Part shown: positions 8,241-22,539 of the stretch, piece after piece
Layout: every line of letters begins with the position of its first letter
Position numbering within the stretch: position 1 is the first letter of the stretch
NCBI GenBank assembly: GCA_019155185.1
Contig: CM032797.1
Coordinates: 17,260,659 to 17,324,658, forward strand
DNA: 64,000 nucleotides
Source of the DNA: Beaufortia kweichowensis
Lineage: Eukaryota; Chordata; Actinopteri; Cypriniformes; Gastromyzontidae
Reading direction: 5' to 3'
Program-made: the position numbers and the translations under genes
Notes under the pieces: model-generated
Told to the model about the DNA's origin: nothing
Seen by the model: the letters and a program-made list of their open reading frames with translations, nothing else
The model's database searches: none

Positions 8241-11200
8241 AATTATAGTCCAGTTTGAGCTAACCAGCCAAACCTGTACCACTTTGGTTCAGTCAGACAG
8301 TCATTCTTGTTATCACAAAATAAGAATTGATGTGAAAAATCAGAGAATCACATATCAAATTTTGGTTGTTTTGATATTGAATAGTATAAAATTGGAATTT
8401 AAAGCAGCGTCTCTATGGATTGGGGAGAAGAGATAAAATGAATGTTCTTCAAGGCAAATATGTAAGATTGATTTAGAAGTTTAGAGTACATAGTGGCTTG
8501 TATCTGAAATCTCTGGTGCTCAGAGGAAAAGCAGTGTTCTTCCGATAAATATCAGGCTTCAGTCAAATATTTGACATGCGAAATCGTAGGATTTAATCTA
8601 CAAACCCTATAGCTAGCAAGCTATTTTAGTCCTACCTTGTATTATAACAAGGTTGAGCAATGGCTGCTTGACTTATGCTTACAATAATATGGACCATCTT
8701 ATATCGTTCATGTCATTTGGAAAAGAACAGAACAGGAGAGAATTATTTAAAGGTGCCGTGTGGCATCAAGCTATATAGTGCTTATTAAAACTCATAAGGA
8801 GAAGCTTGCTGGCAGATTCCCAAGGGCTTGAAGAGATTATATTAATGGTGTGTTAGGAAGCTAAATGTATCTTTATAAAGTCAGACTCACATATCTAGTT
8901 TTCCAGATTAGATTTAAGGCCCATACACACCAAGAACAATAACTATGTGAGCATCCACACCAACAGATGTTTATTCTAAACCTGTATGCCACAGTTTCAC
9001 ACTTTAAACAGATGAAAAAACATTTTTGGCTGTCAATGATTTATTATTCATCGACTTGAAAAATCACTCTAAAAGTGATCCTAATGATGTCTGTCCTCCG
9101 TATTCATATACTTGTGGTGTAAAGTCTGCTATTCTCTCAAATTGAGGACCATTTAAAACTGTAGCCTATAGTTATAATCTTTGGTGTAAACAGGTCTTTA
9201 GCTGATTGGTATTTTGAAGAATTATAAGGTACCCCAAACCATTTGTTAAATAAAATGCAATTAATTAAATAAATGAATGCATTTTCAAAAGTGTTTGCAG
9301 TTAAGATTTTTTGCTCCCAAGTGACATTTGACTTCACTGTAACAAGTCTCGTGGCCCCACTGTTGACATGAAAAAGAGGAAAAGGGATTGAGTATTTGTC
9401 CTCTCTGCTTAAATCCATCAAGTTGCATTGTGACTTGAATAATAGATCGTCTGTCAGGCCTCATGATGTCATTTTCTGTCAATATTGAAGCAGCTTGTGT
9501 ATTGTGATACGCAAAGGGAGTTGCTGCTCAGTCCACGCCTGCTGAATTATTCTGAGCACAAAAATAAACATATCCAAAATGTCTAATTTGGAGGCATGCT
9601 GACTGGCTTGGTAAGGAAGGAGATCAGTGGGAGGCATGTTTCTAAAATGGAACGGGAATCAATAAAGCAAGCAGTTTTCGCTTACAGAAACTACACAGTT
9701 TTCCAGTGCTGTTTGAATATATTACTTTAAAATAGGAGCAGAGTTTTTTCCATTTCTTTGTTGTGTTTTTTGAGTGATGCACACTGTGAAGGTCAAAAGA
9801 CCTTGAATGCTTGTAAACAAGTACTCTAGCTGGACCAAACAGGATACCTGTAAATAATCCAGTCTCTAGACATTTGTGAAGTAAAGAGAGGGAGAGAAAC
9901 CAAAAATGTAACCATCTATTTCATGTGCATGTTTATTCACTCCTGCTTTATTTTGCTTGTAAAATTGAAATGATAATACCAAGACCTGTTTTGTTAGTCT
10001 CAAATGTCTAGTGCTGTAAAACCAGTGAGCAAAGAATTCTTTCTTTGTCATTATACAGTATGTTCACATGCTATATGGCAACATGTTTATGCACAGTATG
10101 CGGTTATTACTAACGTTGGGTAACGTTTAGTGTGCCTAAACAAAAACTGATAAAATAGGAATAGGGCAAACCTCAGCTAAAGGCCATACCAGACCATGAA
10201 AAATAACAGCGCAAGACATTTGAGGTCCTCTGGTCTGTCGTTCATTTCAGTACACGACATGGTGACAAAAGACATTCGAGTTATTGGTTAACCTATCAGA
10301 ACAAAAGCTTTAGGGATGGCAGTGTCCAAGTATTTCCAAAGCATGAGAGATCAAGCCTGCTGGCATCTCAGTCTGAGATAGACCATCTATAGAGGTGGAA
10401 AGATATTTACAGTCGGTGGTCCAGTCATGCTACATTTACTGTTTGATAGCAGCGTTTTCCTTTTTGGGGGGATGGAGAAAGAATTTATTACATCTTTTCA
10501 CTTGAATCAACTCTATTCCTATACTTTTAAAATTGGCTTTGTGGACTGTGTGTTTGTTGGCTTCTTGGACAAAATGTTAAATGCTCTCTCATTTGTATTA
10601 AGTCACTTTGGATATTGGATTTTAATGTCATTTGTATTTGTATAATGTCATCATTTATCATTTATATTAACATTTACATTTAAAAATTTAAATGAATAAT
10701 ATGCTGTTGTTATTTTCAGGGCATGAATTGTTTAGGGTGCTTTTTATTGAATATCTATTGAAATATTCCAAAAATGTAGGCCTAATTATATTCTGCAGAA
10801 GACACGTGTGTTATGTTCTTTCTGCCCTCTTCTCCTAGAAATGCTGGAGATGCTTGTGCTATGATTTATTATGATGCATTATAGTAATTATGGACAGTAA
10901 TTTAATTTACTTATTAACACTCGTGCTTGTCATTAGCCATCAATTAAGTGAGGACAATAAACTGAAAGCTGTAGGTCATGAGGGCATTTTTGTGTATTAC
11001 ATTGGCTGTCTGTATTACATTGCGCATGTCAGAATAAAACATACACTATATACTAATATGATCAATTTTGTTTTATTTATGAGGTATCCCAAAACTATTA
11101 TAATAATGGAAATGATTCAAGTCACAAATTATGAATATACAGTATTAGTCTTTGTTTATGCCACTGACATTAAACCGTTGTCAGTCATGCAGGGTCACAT

Positions 11201-11885
11201 CTATCAGCTCTTTATACTCAGATTACCCATGAGAGAATCACATCCCAGGCCACATCAACAAACACGCATTATAATGCAGCACATGACAAAATGATCAAAC
11301 GCTAGTTGCGAAAAACCAGGTCAGTTAGGGTTATTTAGCATTAGATGCGAGTGTGTGTTTGCAGAGTAAGGTAACACAATCTTATCATAGACATCTACTG
11401 GATATTTGATTTGGGACTAAGCTCTCGCAGGTATGGTTTTGCATTCACAACTATGTCTAGGGCAAAACTGCTTTAATTCCAGTGTGCCGAGAAATTGACC
11501 AGGTGACTAAACCTCAAGGGTGACTTTGTCCTGAAACTCATGTGGCATTAGATTCGTTGGTTGATGTTGTTGAAGCATGTGTGAAGTTGAGTTATTTATG
11601 GCTTATGGTGCCTTTACAAAATGCACATGTGGTATGCTATGCTATGTTCTGTCTGATATTTTATTTAAGACCTTTTGACTCTGTCTTCATAAAGCTTACA
11701 TGTACATCTGAAAAATGAAAACGTTTGTAAAGATTTTCAATGGATGTTACTTTGATGTTAGGCTGTATTTATGTAGGTGGTCAGATCACACAAAGATGAA
11801 TGAATAATAAAAATGAAAACTGTTTCATTTCGTCTTTAACACAGTGGTTCTCTACTCCAGACCCACAGCACTGCACTTTTTTATA
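8241..11885. other. Intergenic, mostly unique, no gene recognised
   Basis: AT-rich unique sequence. The longest open frame (10890-11294, 134 codons, starting at a non-ATG codon) has low-complexity composition, no family resemblance and no splice context. I treat it as chance. Confidence 0.5.
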
Positions 11886-12080
11886 TGGGTAGTTGACAAA
11901 TATACAGTGGAGTCCTATGATGTGACAAAAAAAACTAACATTGAAGATAAATCTCTCTAATCCTTTGTAACCCCAACAATACAGTCAATCTCTATTTGTA
12001 CATTGTTAAGAGTTTTTCGTCTATATTTTTGCCGTCACACATTGATACACATTTGCACATATATGTTTGTCAACTACCCA
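11886..12080. mobile_element. 195-bp TIR element with TA target duplication
   Basis: Inverted termini tgggtagttgacaaatata and tatgtttgtcaactaccca are flanked by TA on each side (11884-11885, 12081-12082). A TA duplication is typical of Tc1/mariner-type elements. There is no coding capacity. Confidence 0.7.
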
Positions 12081-12082
12081 TA

Positions 12083-15000
12083 TCTCCTCTTTTGTGGAAA
12101 TCTTAGCTAACAATATGAAGATTTGAATAATACTTGTTAAAAACAATCAAGCAGTGCTGCATTGTCAAGTGATCATTGTGAAAAAAATGTATTATAGATG
12201 AACTGCTTCTTCTGTTTAGGCTTATTAGGAGCATGGTAAAGCCGTTTGGTAATTCAAGTAGAATTTTGCGTGTTTGCTCACTCTTGAACGGAGTTGCTGA
12301 GTAAAACGCTATAGGGAGAAAATGTAGATTGAGAAGGATGCGAGCGAGTGGCCTGCACTTCAGAAAGCCGATGACTATTCATCGATAGCGGTCCCTAAGC
12401 AGTGAAGGGTAAGAGCATTGCACTCTGGGAAAGAAAACCATCCGCTCCAGAATTGGAATATTATTCCGTTGCATGCCTCCCATAGACGGCAGTTTCCTTT
12501 CTGAAGTGCGTTAAGCCTCACAGCCTCTCTGAATTCAATCAGTCATCGGGGCTGGTGGCAGGTTAGTACTCCTCTCTATTGATTTCGACCCAGGGAACCT
12601 AGCAGCTGACAACATGCATTTTCAATCTCTGCGACTGTGAGAAGTTGCATAAATAATACATACGATGCATTTTCATCAGTCGCTGTATTTCTGTGCCGTG
12701 ACGAGGCTTAAAGGACGCGCTGGCTCGAGATGCATTGATATGCCACATGAATAGAGCTTGACGGCTCTGGCAGCATCAAGATCATGTCCTGCAGCAATGT
12801 TTTGTTTTTAGATGCATCGATACTTCATTTCTGAGGTGTGAAAGGGGGATAATGAATAGTTAATATTTCTGCCGCTCGCTGGCAGTGATTAACTAGAATT
12901 ATTACTAGAGTCCTTACCACCACATGCAACACTATCTGTCGGCGAAATGATGAATTGCAAATTCATCCAGAGACTTGAAAACACACCAGACATCCGTTAC
13001 GCGGAGTTCAATGATATTCTATCTGCCAAACGCATCTCTGTAATAAGTGGACGTTTTTCATATTGGTCCGATTTGTCTGTGTAAGGATGTGAGGGCGCAC
13101 TAATTCATTGAGATTTACAATGGAATGACAGCGTAGAGGAAAAATAAAAACAGAAAGAGTGATGGCTCTGGCGACATGCTGGATTTCTATTCACACTATA
13201 AATCTGGCAGTGGGAAAGGCGTGGCAGACAATATGAAAACTCTGCTGAAGTAGTCACACCTTATCTGGGGTAACCTTGAGCTCGTATCATATTCCTCACC
13301 ATCGCGGTTGTCGCTAATGAAAACTGTTTAACAGCAAGCAGAATTGTGAACGTGCGTTTGTCACGTTTCTAATTTACATGTGCCCAAAGTGTTCCTGTAT
13401 CTCTACTTTTAACTCCATGTGTTAAAATGGTCACATTTCATTTTGTACGTAATGGAATACATTATTTCTTTCTTTCGAGAACTTAATTGCTCCTTCCTTT
13501 CTGAATATTCAGTCTCAGGTGGCAGAGACTGATTTGGTTAGGAGCAATTTTCGCAATACATCACACTCTGCTCATCCTCCCAGCTTATTTTCACCTCATT
13601 TATTGATTAACAGGGTTTTTGCATATATATATATTTTCCACCATAAGCACTTACTAGGCAGCCTAATCCCCATTTCTAATCCTTCTGCCATTTTGCCTGG
13701 TATAAGGTTGACCTCTATCACAGATAAGGAGACCACCTTCTCTTTCATTCCTTATTAATAGTCTTGAGACCAACCTCATAAAATCTTGCTTTTAACTGCG
13801 TTTTGTCAGACAGTGAACTCTGATCTGGTGAATTTAAGTGTTCACTCCTGGCAGATGAGCCAAAGATGGAGCTCTCAAGAAGTGATGCCTTATCTACAGA
13901 GAAAAAGATTAGCTTTTTGACATGTACATTTTACTCTGTTTTGTCACCAAATTACTCTGCTTGCTGCATATGACTTTCTAAATGATCATAAGTGTTTTTC
14001 TTATGGTATCGTCATTGCATCTAATACTGAATATGTCATAATTATAGTTATGGTAGACATTATATTTACTTTTAAGGACAGAGGTGGTTTGACCACATAT
14101 GATTTTTACAGTTTTTACAAAGTCATATTTTTAAAGCTGCAATCTTTAACTTGTGCCTCTCTATCTTGCTATTTATGTTTGAAACATAAAATTGCAAGTT
14201 ACTATGTGGGTTAGAAGTCAAATGATGTGAAAATGACATTTCTCAGAAATCATACCTAACAGCTAAAATTCTATTTTTTTTACTGTTGTGATTTGAAGAA
14301 AAAGTACAGTTTTAAACAGTGATTTTTATGCACTTGATTTTAGAATAGATTTTGTTTTTTAACCAAAAACTTTATGTATTGTAGTTTTAATATTTACTAG
14401 CAGAAAGACTGACACCAAAGTAGACATCAGCACAGCACATTAAACTGACTGTATGCCTCATAGACATATTTTTATTCACCTCATTAAATACGGTTCCGTC
14501 CTTAACTGAGGTTTATGGTACTGAATAAATACCACATCTACATACCATATTATCAAGTTAAGTACTTCAAAATAACACAATGGTATTAAGAAACTAGAAT
14601 AGGAAATGTATTTGTGCCATGTCAGGCACATTTCTTCAACTTTAAGATGCTGAAGTAGATGGTGCTACTTAATGGAGTTTCCATAACGCGTGAGGTTGGA
14701 TCATAAAAGCCAACAGCCACAACTCCCAGTAAGAACGTCAGAGGTGTTAATAGAGCCGATCAATCACTGACACATTGCGCAGTAGTTTGGACGGCAAGAC
14801 AGCTTTTGTCATTAAGCATGCAGTCTGTTGATGTTATCTGCTAAGGTCATGTGTAATGAACTGTCAGGAGATGTTGTATATCTCACTTCCATCTGCTACA
14901 TACTTTGATTTTAGCCACACGGAGGTACAGGAGATGTTGTACTTAAATGATAATTGTAGTTAATTTTTCTCAGTTGTAATGTAGTTGTTTAGAGGCACTG

Positions 15001-17474
15001 AGAGAGAAGAATCTTACATCATATATCCACAGCATGTCCCTGAGGTTTGAACCGTACTGTGGATAACAATGTAGAGGAGAGCTTTCCTTGTTTGTTATGA
15101 CAGGTGCTTGGACTGCTAATAGAGAGCTTTGGGTAGTGTTGGGCGCTTTTCAACACCACGTGGTCTGTTGATGGGTATCTTGGGAGCTTTCAATGACTTC
15201 CAACAAAGCTCTCGCTAGACCGTCTACACAGCACACATCATGTTAGTGGAAAGCTAAAATCAGCTGAAATCACTGGTTTCTTGGTGTAAACAACCTCTAT
15301 TGGTTATAATGGAGAGAGGAGAGTATTTTTATCATTCCTGTCATGTTTATGTTAATAGTAACATTCTTGCCTGATGAGAAAAAGGAGAAGAATTTAAGTC
15401 ATATATTAGTATTAGTGCTGAAAAATAAAAAAGACAATACCAAGAATTTACATATACATTGAAATCCTGTTCGTAGAGATGAGCTTGAGACAATGAGCAC
15501 AATATAATTTTGGTTTTAAATTAGTATTGTAACTATTTTTCTGTAGTTTTGTTATTACCTTTGAAAGCACACACAAACAATGGCTGTAAATGTACAATAA
15601 AAATCACAAAAACAAAAAGATTAGAAGCTCACTGGTCATTAGAGAGGCAAAATGCAAACAGCGAGCAAAAATAGGATGTATTTTCAGTGTGGCGCATAAT
15701 GTCATTCCAAATTTTCACCTAAGCCATGAACATTTTGTTTTCTTATATTCTGTCGCAAAATACAGATTTATTGTTGCAGATGAGGGAGAAAGAAACAGTG
15801 AAATAAAGTCCAGAGAGTGAAAGGGTAAATGGTGAGAGAGTAAGTGTAATGAGGTCCAGCGGTCCTATATATTCTCATGACCGAGATAATTATCTGACTG
15901 CATGGACAAACTTCTCATTTAGGGGTTTCTTATAGGTTAATTCTGCATACACGATGTCAAATGCTGTAAATAATGCCCTGACATTAGCACATTAATTGGA
16001 TGCTAGAAAGGTGAGGTTACACATTTTAAATTAGCTGTAGGTCTGACAATTTCAGACTATCAGAAAACCCTGTAATACCAAATCTAAGCTTTAATAGTTC
16101 CTGGTTAATTGTGTCTAAGCAGATAAAAACAATAACTTAAAAGCCGGATAGTTTTGATATCTGCCATAAAGCTGTAGCTGCAGTAGTTTTGTTTCCAATT
16201 AACTATGAAGTAAAACATTTTTTACTCATGAGTCCTTCGCAAGCCCTTTAAACATTTCATGACAATTTTTAGAAATGTGCTAATAAGCATAATCTACTTT
16301 CCCCATTGCAAAGCCTTTCAATGACAAAAGCAATCTAACAAATCATGTAAACAATGTCCCATCTTTCTGCTGATATTATTATTATGTTCATCATCTATAG
16401 GTACTATTACAAAAGTTTATTCAGCTTAGCCGAGTCACATTCCTCCGTGTAAGCTTTTATTCATGCAGACATCCATTGCCGTGACTGTAGTCATGACTGG
16501 CATCTGCAAGCCAAAGCTTTTAAATGGACAAAACAAACAGTACAAAGCTTTTAACTCATTAGGCATTTACTTCAGATTCCGCATCACATCCCTTCAGACC
16601 AACCCAAGACAGACAGGTGTTAGTGGGGAGGAAGGCAGCTAAAAGCCTGTTCAGCTGGGTATCAAAGATGGTGTCTAAACTTTTAGCGATCAGATGGGAA
16701 AAAAGTATTTGGAGATCTCAATGGGCCTTGACTCCAGTGAGGGGTGGGGATTTGTTTAAGCACGAATGCCGTTGCCATTGTTGACAAACTTGCTTTCAGA
16801 AAGACTTTTCTTCTCTCTTCTGTCTCAACATGAGATGCATCCATCCATCATGGCTGTTCGCTTGGATAGAGGCCTGGCTAGTGTTTGATTGAGCAAAAAA
16901 GATGGTGTGTTTCTGAAAATTAGTCATGTTGTATTTTTGTAGGCGATGGAAATGTACTGACAGAGGCTCTTATTTTCTTCTGTCATTTCTTTTTCCATCA
17001 GCGTTAGAGCAGCTTAATTGCCTCTGTGGGATATAATATAGAGCCGGAGTATGGCTCATTTTCAGCAGATTGCATTCTGTATGTTTATAGTGAAGCATAA
17101 AGCAGATATGACAGATCTTAGAAAATGAGCACACAATCACTGTGCACTCTGAGCTGTGTCATCTATAGTGTTGACAAAACTGCAGACGGTCTCTTATGCT
17201 TACCGGTACCAGTATCAGATACATTAGATAAATTGTAATAGAAAACAACAGCAATATGCAAGAAAAAGGAGATAAAAACCGCTGCTAATCGTATTAATTT
17301 CTTTTACCACCAATGAAATAAATGTTTACCCTAATGGGATTAGGAAGTTTAATATCAGTTACGTACCCCAGAAAAGATATCTGCCTACATTGTCTTAATT
17401 CTTATTTTGATCACTGATTACCCCATTACAGTTTTTAACAAAACTTTTGGAAGGATAAAAGATATTTTTACATG
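12083..17474. other. Long repeat-poor intergenic segment with candidate conserved blocks
   Basis: No transposon copy was recognised over more than 5 kb, which is unusual for a cyprinid genome. About 12270-13330 is less AT-rich and of higher complexity than its neighbours and has no open frame worth reporting; a smaller block lies near 16540-16900. These are candidate cis-regulatory regions by composition only. Confidence 0.4.
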
Positions 17475-17475
17475 G

Positions 17476-17505
17476 TGCTCTGGAATACTTGATTCTGATT
17501 GGTCA
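17476..17505 (+). repeat. Fragment of a dispersed repeat (attctgattggtca core)
   Basis: The segment tgctctggaatacttgattctgattggtca recurs as a reverse complement at 31013-31045 and as a shorter reverse-orientation piece at 60774-60795. The unit's full ends are unknown. Confidence 0.55.
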
Positions 17506-20500
17506 GTGACTCGATTAAACTGCTAAAAATTACTAACACAGGCTCATCCGGATACTGCAAGTCAAAAATAATAAAAAAAAATTAAAAATAATTTACCCAA
17601 GAATAAATCAGATAGAAATATGCCTAATTAATAGCATGTTCAAATGTTGTGTCTTGGCTGACAGTTGTGTCTAAAGACGATAGGAAACGTTTGTAATTGT
17701 ATCACAAATAAACAAGAAAATAATAGAATGATTAAAATGAAAAACATATAATAATAGTTCACATGTTTTTGTTCCTAAATATTATATTTCTTATTAATAT
17801 ATATGTGACGATTTGAATTCATGCGAGAAAGTCTTTATGACAGTTCAATTAAAGTGAACTGAAAGTGTACTGTGAATGAAAGTCGCAGAATGACTTTGAC
17901 TGTAATATATTTCTGGCTATGATTACTCTGGAGAAATGATTATTTCACTCCCATTACCTTTCTCAAATGTGTAATTCCCTTAGATTCGAAATCCGGGTCC
18001 CAGGGTTCTGCAGTTTTCTGTGCCGAACAGCTGAAAGGATGCTATTTCTTCTGGCTAAACGGCTCTGAAGCGAACACTCCCCTGGCTGTGAGACAGCATT
18101 CATTCAGAGAAGTCCCCGCTCTAATCTGACATGGTGTTTGAACAGTACGGCTGCATGTAGAAACGTCCTCCCGTGCCATTTTGCCCCAATCACTGCTGAC
18201 TGGGAGGCCATTTCAAAGCCACTCTCAGCATATATCTCCGCCGGATAATTAAGACTGGTGTGGTGAATTATTATAGATATTACGGCTTGATTTAAACCTT
18301 ATTTAGCCTGTGCTATCGATTTTCACTTAGTGCCCCCAGAAGCGCGCCGCCATAGAGAGTTGGGAGCGGAAAATGGCAAGTCAAATTCAATGCAGCAGGT
18401 AAAATGACCTTTATTAGAGGGCTGTAAGTAAGCCAGGGGAGATCCTCGCATGTTGTGTTAAACAGCGGGCCACTGCGGAGCCAAGGCAGAATAAATTAGA
18501 AAGAAGGGATATCATTTATTGTGCTGAACCATGGGCAAACTGACATCATTAATAATCCTCTGGGTTACATCTGGTCCCAACCCCCTGAATTTAAATAGAG
18601 TCCTGCTATTGAAATGTTCAGTTTCAGTCCAGTTTAACCGGGCCCTAGCAAATGTCCCACACCACTTGAAATATTATCAGTGTCATGGATTATATACACA
18701 GTCACTAGATTTACTAATATTATACTTTAACGACTGACTGAGCTATTTCTCTCATTTCACGTGCAAGAGAAATAAAAATGCATTTCGTGTGGAACAACAT
18801 ATTTTTTTGGATGGAGAACTGGTTTGATGGACATTTCATAAATTTTTCAAACATCGTTTTGCTGGCCATTACTTACAAAACCGAGAGTCTTACATGGCAC
18901 TGAATAGGTTTAGTTTGCAATAATGACCGGCTGACTGAACAATATCCATCATTTTACATAACTACTGACATGAAATGGACATAAAATGTTGAGTTGAGTT
19001 ACAAATTATTATGTGAGAAAAGCGACTACGAAGGGAATATGACACACAACTAGAACAGTTATGTTAAAAATTGGTTGCTGGGAGCAATAGTTATACAAAC
19101 ACATTTGACAGGAAAATGCTGCAATTGACCAATCAGAAAGCAGGGTAATAATAGGTTAGAATAGGTGTAATGGGTTATAGTCATATAATGGATTAGATAT
19201 TAAAGTTTGTGTCATTTATATAACTGAGAAAAAGCACCTTTGAGGGAAAAAAAACTTTCGAATGACTGTTGGCAAGAGTAAAGCTATTTTTATCGTTCAT
19301 CTTACACTTCGACGTAACTATTACCCAGGGTGCAATATGTGACATCATCAGTTATATTAAAATCCAACATCAGGGATTAACGCCGGCTTTTATGTTGATA
19401 CATTCCCGGGCTCGTTTTTTATGATTTTTAGGTCAATACTTTGTGAGAGTAATAAAAAATCAATAGAAGTAGGGAAAACTTGGTCTTATAATCCTCCAAG
19501 AGACACTTACATCATTCATACAAATACTGCAGTCAGAAACTCAGTTTTTCACTTCAGCTGAATGTCATGAGAATAGCCCTCGGCAATGCTGATTTTAATG
19601 CTAAGCTAATAATGAGGGAAGAGACATTTCTGGATGACTTTATTGTGACATTGTAAACAAACAAACAGTTTTTTTCCATATGCTTTTGGAAAAGATTTTA
19701 TGCTCATAAACACCTTGTATTATACAGCGTGTTCCTTTACTTGTCAACAATATTTTCAATTCATTTTTTTAATTTTTCTTATCTTTTCCATCTTTTCTTT
19801 TTCCGCACCGCATCTGAATGATAATTGAAATAAACATAACTCAAAATTGAACTCAATCTTGTAATAATGAGACCGTGTTTGAAAACTCACGGCAAAAAAA
19901 AGTTCGTGATGCGAGCGAAACATACTGACCCCTTTGAAAAGCTAAATTGAAATGCAAAAATATGTGTCTCAGACAATGGCAGGCTATCAATGCGATCACT
20001 AAGGGTATAATTGTTTTCACCCTCATAAAATCCTTGAGTGTTCACACATAAACACTGCTCTTTTTCAATCTACCTCTCGTAATATGCAGCAGATGGCTCT
20101 TATTTTATTCATTCTCCATTCCAACCAGGCAACCATGACACTTGTTGGATGATTTGAGCCTTCAATTTCTGTTTTATGTACTGAATTGAAGGAGATATAC
20201 AACATTCTAAAATACATCTTCAATACTTGTGGGCGGCTTTATCTCTGTAAAATCCATCCTGTCTGCGCTTTGCGGACACAATATTATTATAATGTGCAGT
20301 TAACAGAGTATAGAGGAAGTTTATTGCTTTGTTTGCAGATGGTGTTAACACATTCTCCAGAAGGATAATACAGTTTTAGAGTCGTTATATAACTCTTCTG
20401 AGCTCAGGCTATTCATTTTGAACTTAAAAACACAGGGAACATTAGGATCATGAAAAAGCATAAAATAAAATTCATAACTGTACCTTTGCTAAACTTTACA

Positions 20501-20890
20501 CAGATTAGGTTTTAGTTTCAAGGCCACCTAGTAAACAAACAGTTCACAATTCATCTGTGTCAGGGACTCAGTGGTGTAGCTAAATTGTTTTGGGGAAAAA
20601 TAAAAAAGTTCATTGCACCCTGTTTTGTTGTATTTTAGAGTTATTGTTATGTGTTTCCATGATGGTAAAGAAGGACATTAAAATTCAGGAACATTCCCTT
20701 ACTTAAAGATCCCAGGTATTTTTTAATTGCTTTTCATATCTGATGAGATTCTCTTCATTGATTGATGGGCTCTTCTCATTACTTTGTAGCTAATAGAATT
20801 TGTTTGAGGCTGATAGAAATGATTCCCGTGACACCCTGTTATAGTCATTCACATTCTGGTTAGAACCGAGGACACCTACAGTATTAGTGC
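17506..20890. other. Intergenic, with a candidate conserved block at 17985-18520
   Basis: The 17985-18520 stretch is compositionally distinct from the AT-rich flanks and has homeodomain-type cores (for example gataattaag). It has no coding frame with splice context. Around 19040-19200 an old copy of the attctgattggtca repeat may be present (ttgaccaatcagaaagcagg). Nothing else was recognised. Confidence 0.4.
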
Positions 20891-20895
20891 TTTAC

Positions 20896-21122
20896 TATAG
20901 ACCATTTCACAAGATGTAAACAACACTGGTCCAGAAGCACTTCCTGTTTCAGTTTTTCACATATGTAACTGAACCTTAAAGATGTTCATTAAACATTTTG
21001 ATTCCATTGTAAATGTTCTTTCTGTTGGTTGTATTTCGTTCTGACATTTGTGTAGTGTTAAAAAACTGAGACAGGAAGTGCTTCTGGACCAGTGCTGTTT
21101 ACATATTGTGAAATGGTCTATA
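20896..21122. mobile_element. 227-bp element with 62-bp terminal inverted repeats
   Basis: The arms at 20896-20957 and 21061-21122 are reverse complements over 62 bases with only about three mismatches (ends tatagaccatttcacaa / ttgtgaaatggtctata). A tttac 5-mer flanks each side (20891-20895, 21123-21127), but a TA duplication is an alternative reading. The centre has no coding capacity. Arm similarity suggests fairly recent activity. Confidence 0.8.
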
Positions 21123-21642
21123 TTTACTGCAATCACTGGCAATCCTTGTGATTAAATTATTTAGTAGTGTAATTTTTAGAATAGAGTTAAAAACTGTAGA
21201 TTTTGAAGGTTGAATGAGTTTTGAATGAGTTTTTACTGTATGTCCCATGTTCTTAGTGAATTACAGTAAATTCAATAATATTTGTGACCAGATTAATAAT
21301 CTCTTTTTTTTCATCTGCAAATAAAAAAGTGACACATATATGTTGTACATGTATTTTAAATGGTGACGTAAAACAAAAAAAGGAAAAGAAAAAAATTTAC
21401 GCTTTATGTTTTGCTTAAAGCATAGGAGATAGAATAGGAGATGCTTTTTAGAACGTTCTCAAAGCATGCTGGGATAGCATAGTTCATCAGCTTTCACACA
21501 TAATAGTCAAATTCATACATTTTAAAATGTATACAGTATTACGTTTATTAATGCTTTATCTATGCTAAATAATAAATATATATAATTTGTAATGAAAAAA
21601 TTTAAAAGATTAAAATGAGTATCTCTCAAAACCACGACTTTA

Positions 21643-21875
21643 TTAATGGGATAGTTTACCCAAGTGGTAGTTCACCAAAACATAAAAACTACCCAAATTG
21701 TCTTTTTTTTAACAATATGATTTTCTTTCTTCCATGGAAGATATATTAGAGATTCCATTGACATATTTAACATGCCCAGCCTAAAATTCTGCCATTCCTA
21801 AGAGGAAGTCATACAGGTTTAAATAGACATAATCATGAGTAAATGAACTTCTATTTTTGGATAGGCTATTCCTTG
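21643..21875. repeat. Degenerate foldback MITE (agttcaccc family)
   Basis: The left end is ttaatgggatagtttaccca and the right end resembles atttttggataggctattcc. Internal gaagtcatacaggttt is typical of the family. It is heavily diverged compared with 7177-7492. Confidence 0.6.
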
Positions 21876-22539
21876 AACACCCTATGCAGTGTCAAAATAG
21901 AGATATTTGAGACGGAGTGTGGCTTAGACAGAGGTAATGAAGCATAAGGACAGATAGAGCAATGAGTGGAAGATATCTGCTTTAACCATTATAAAGAGAG
22001 CTGAGTCACAGACAGCCTACATGAATTAAACAGCTTCTGCTTTAAACCCCTGCTAAGGGTGAAGAGATAGACAGCTTCTGCTCAGACGAGAAAGAGCCAG
22101 AAGCAATCTCTCTCAGTGCGTTAGACACCTTTTCAGACCCGGTTCAAGTTGAATTAGTTGATTTTGTTTTAACAGGATGCAAATAAGCAATGGAACTGGC
22201 TTCATGAGAGACTAAAATCTAAAACTAGAAAATAACATTTATTTCATGTGTTTGACATCTTTTATCAGGATATTCTAGATCAGTTTAGGCTTTTGAAACT
22301 CATTATTTGTACATTTCACCTAAATGGTGGGTCATGTGCCTGTAAGGTTTCGGCAAATGCACACAACACTTTCCAGAAAAAGGGTACAAAATAGTGTAAT
22401 AAATGAAGCAGACGCCCATTCATCCAACCATCAGATAGAGTTCACTCCCATAGGCTGTTCATGAACGATGTTTTTCACTGCTCATTTCCTGTTTGTTACA
22501 TATACAAATAGGCATGCTAGACTGTATTTACATTGAGAA
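21876..22539. other. Intergenic, nothing recognised
   Basis: Unique AT-rich sequence without a supported gene or repeat. Confidence 0.4.

Noticed and set aside
10890..11294. The longest open frame in the window (134 codons).
   Set aside because: Non-ATG start, AT-driven composition, no splice sites and no recognisable domain.
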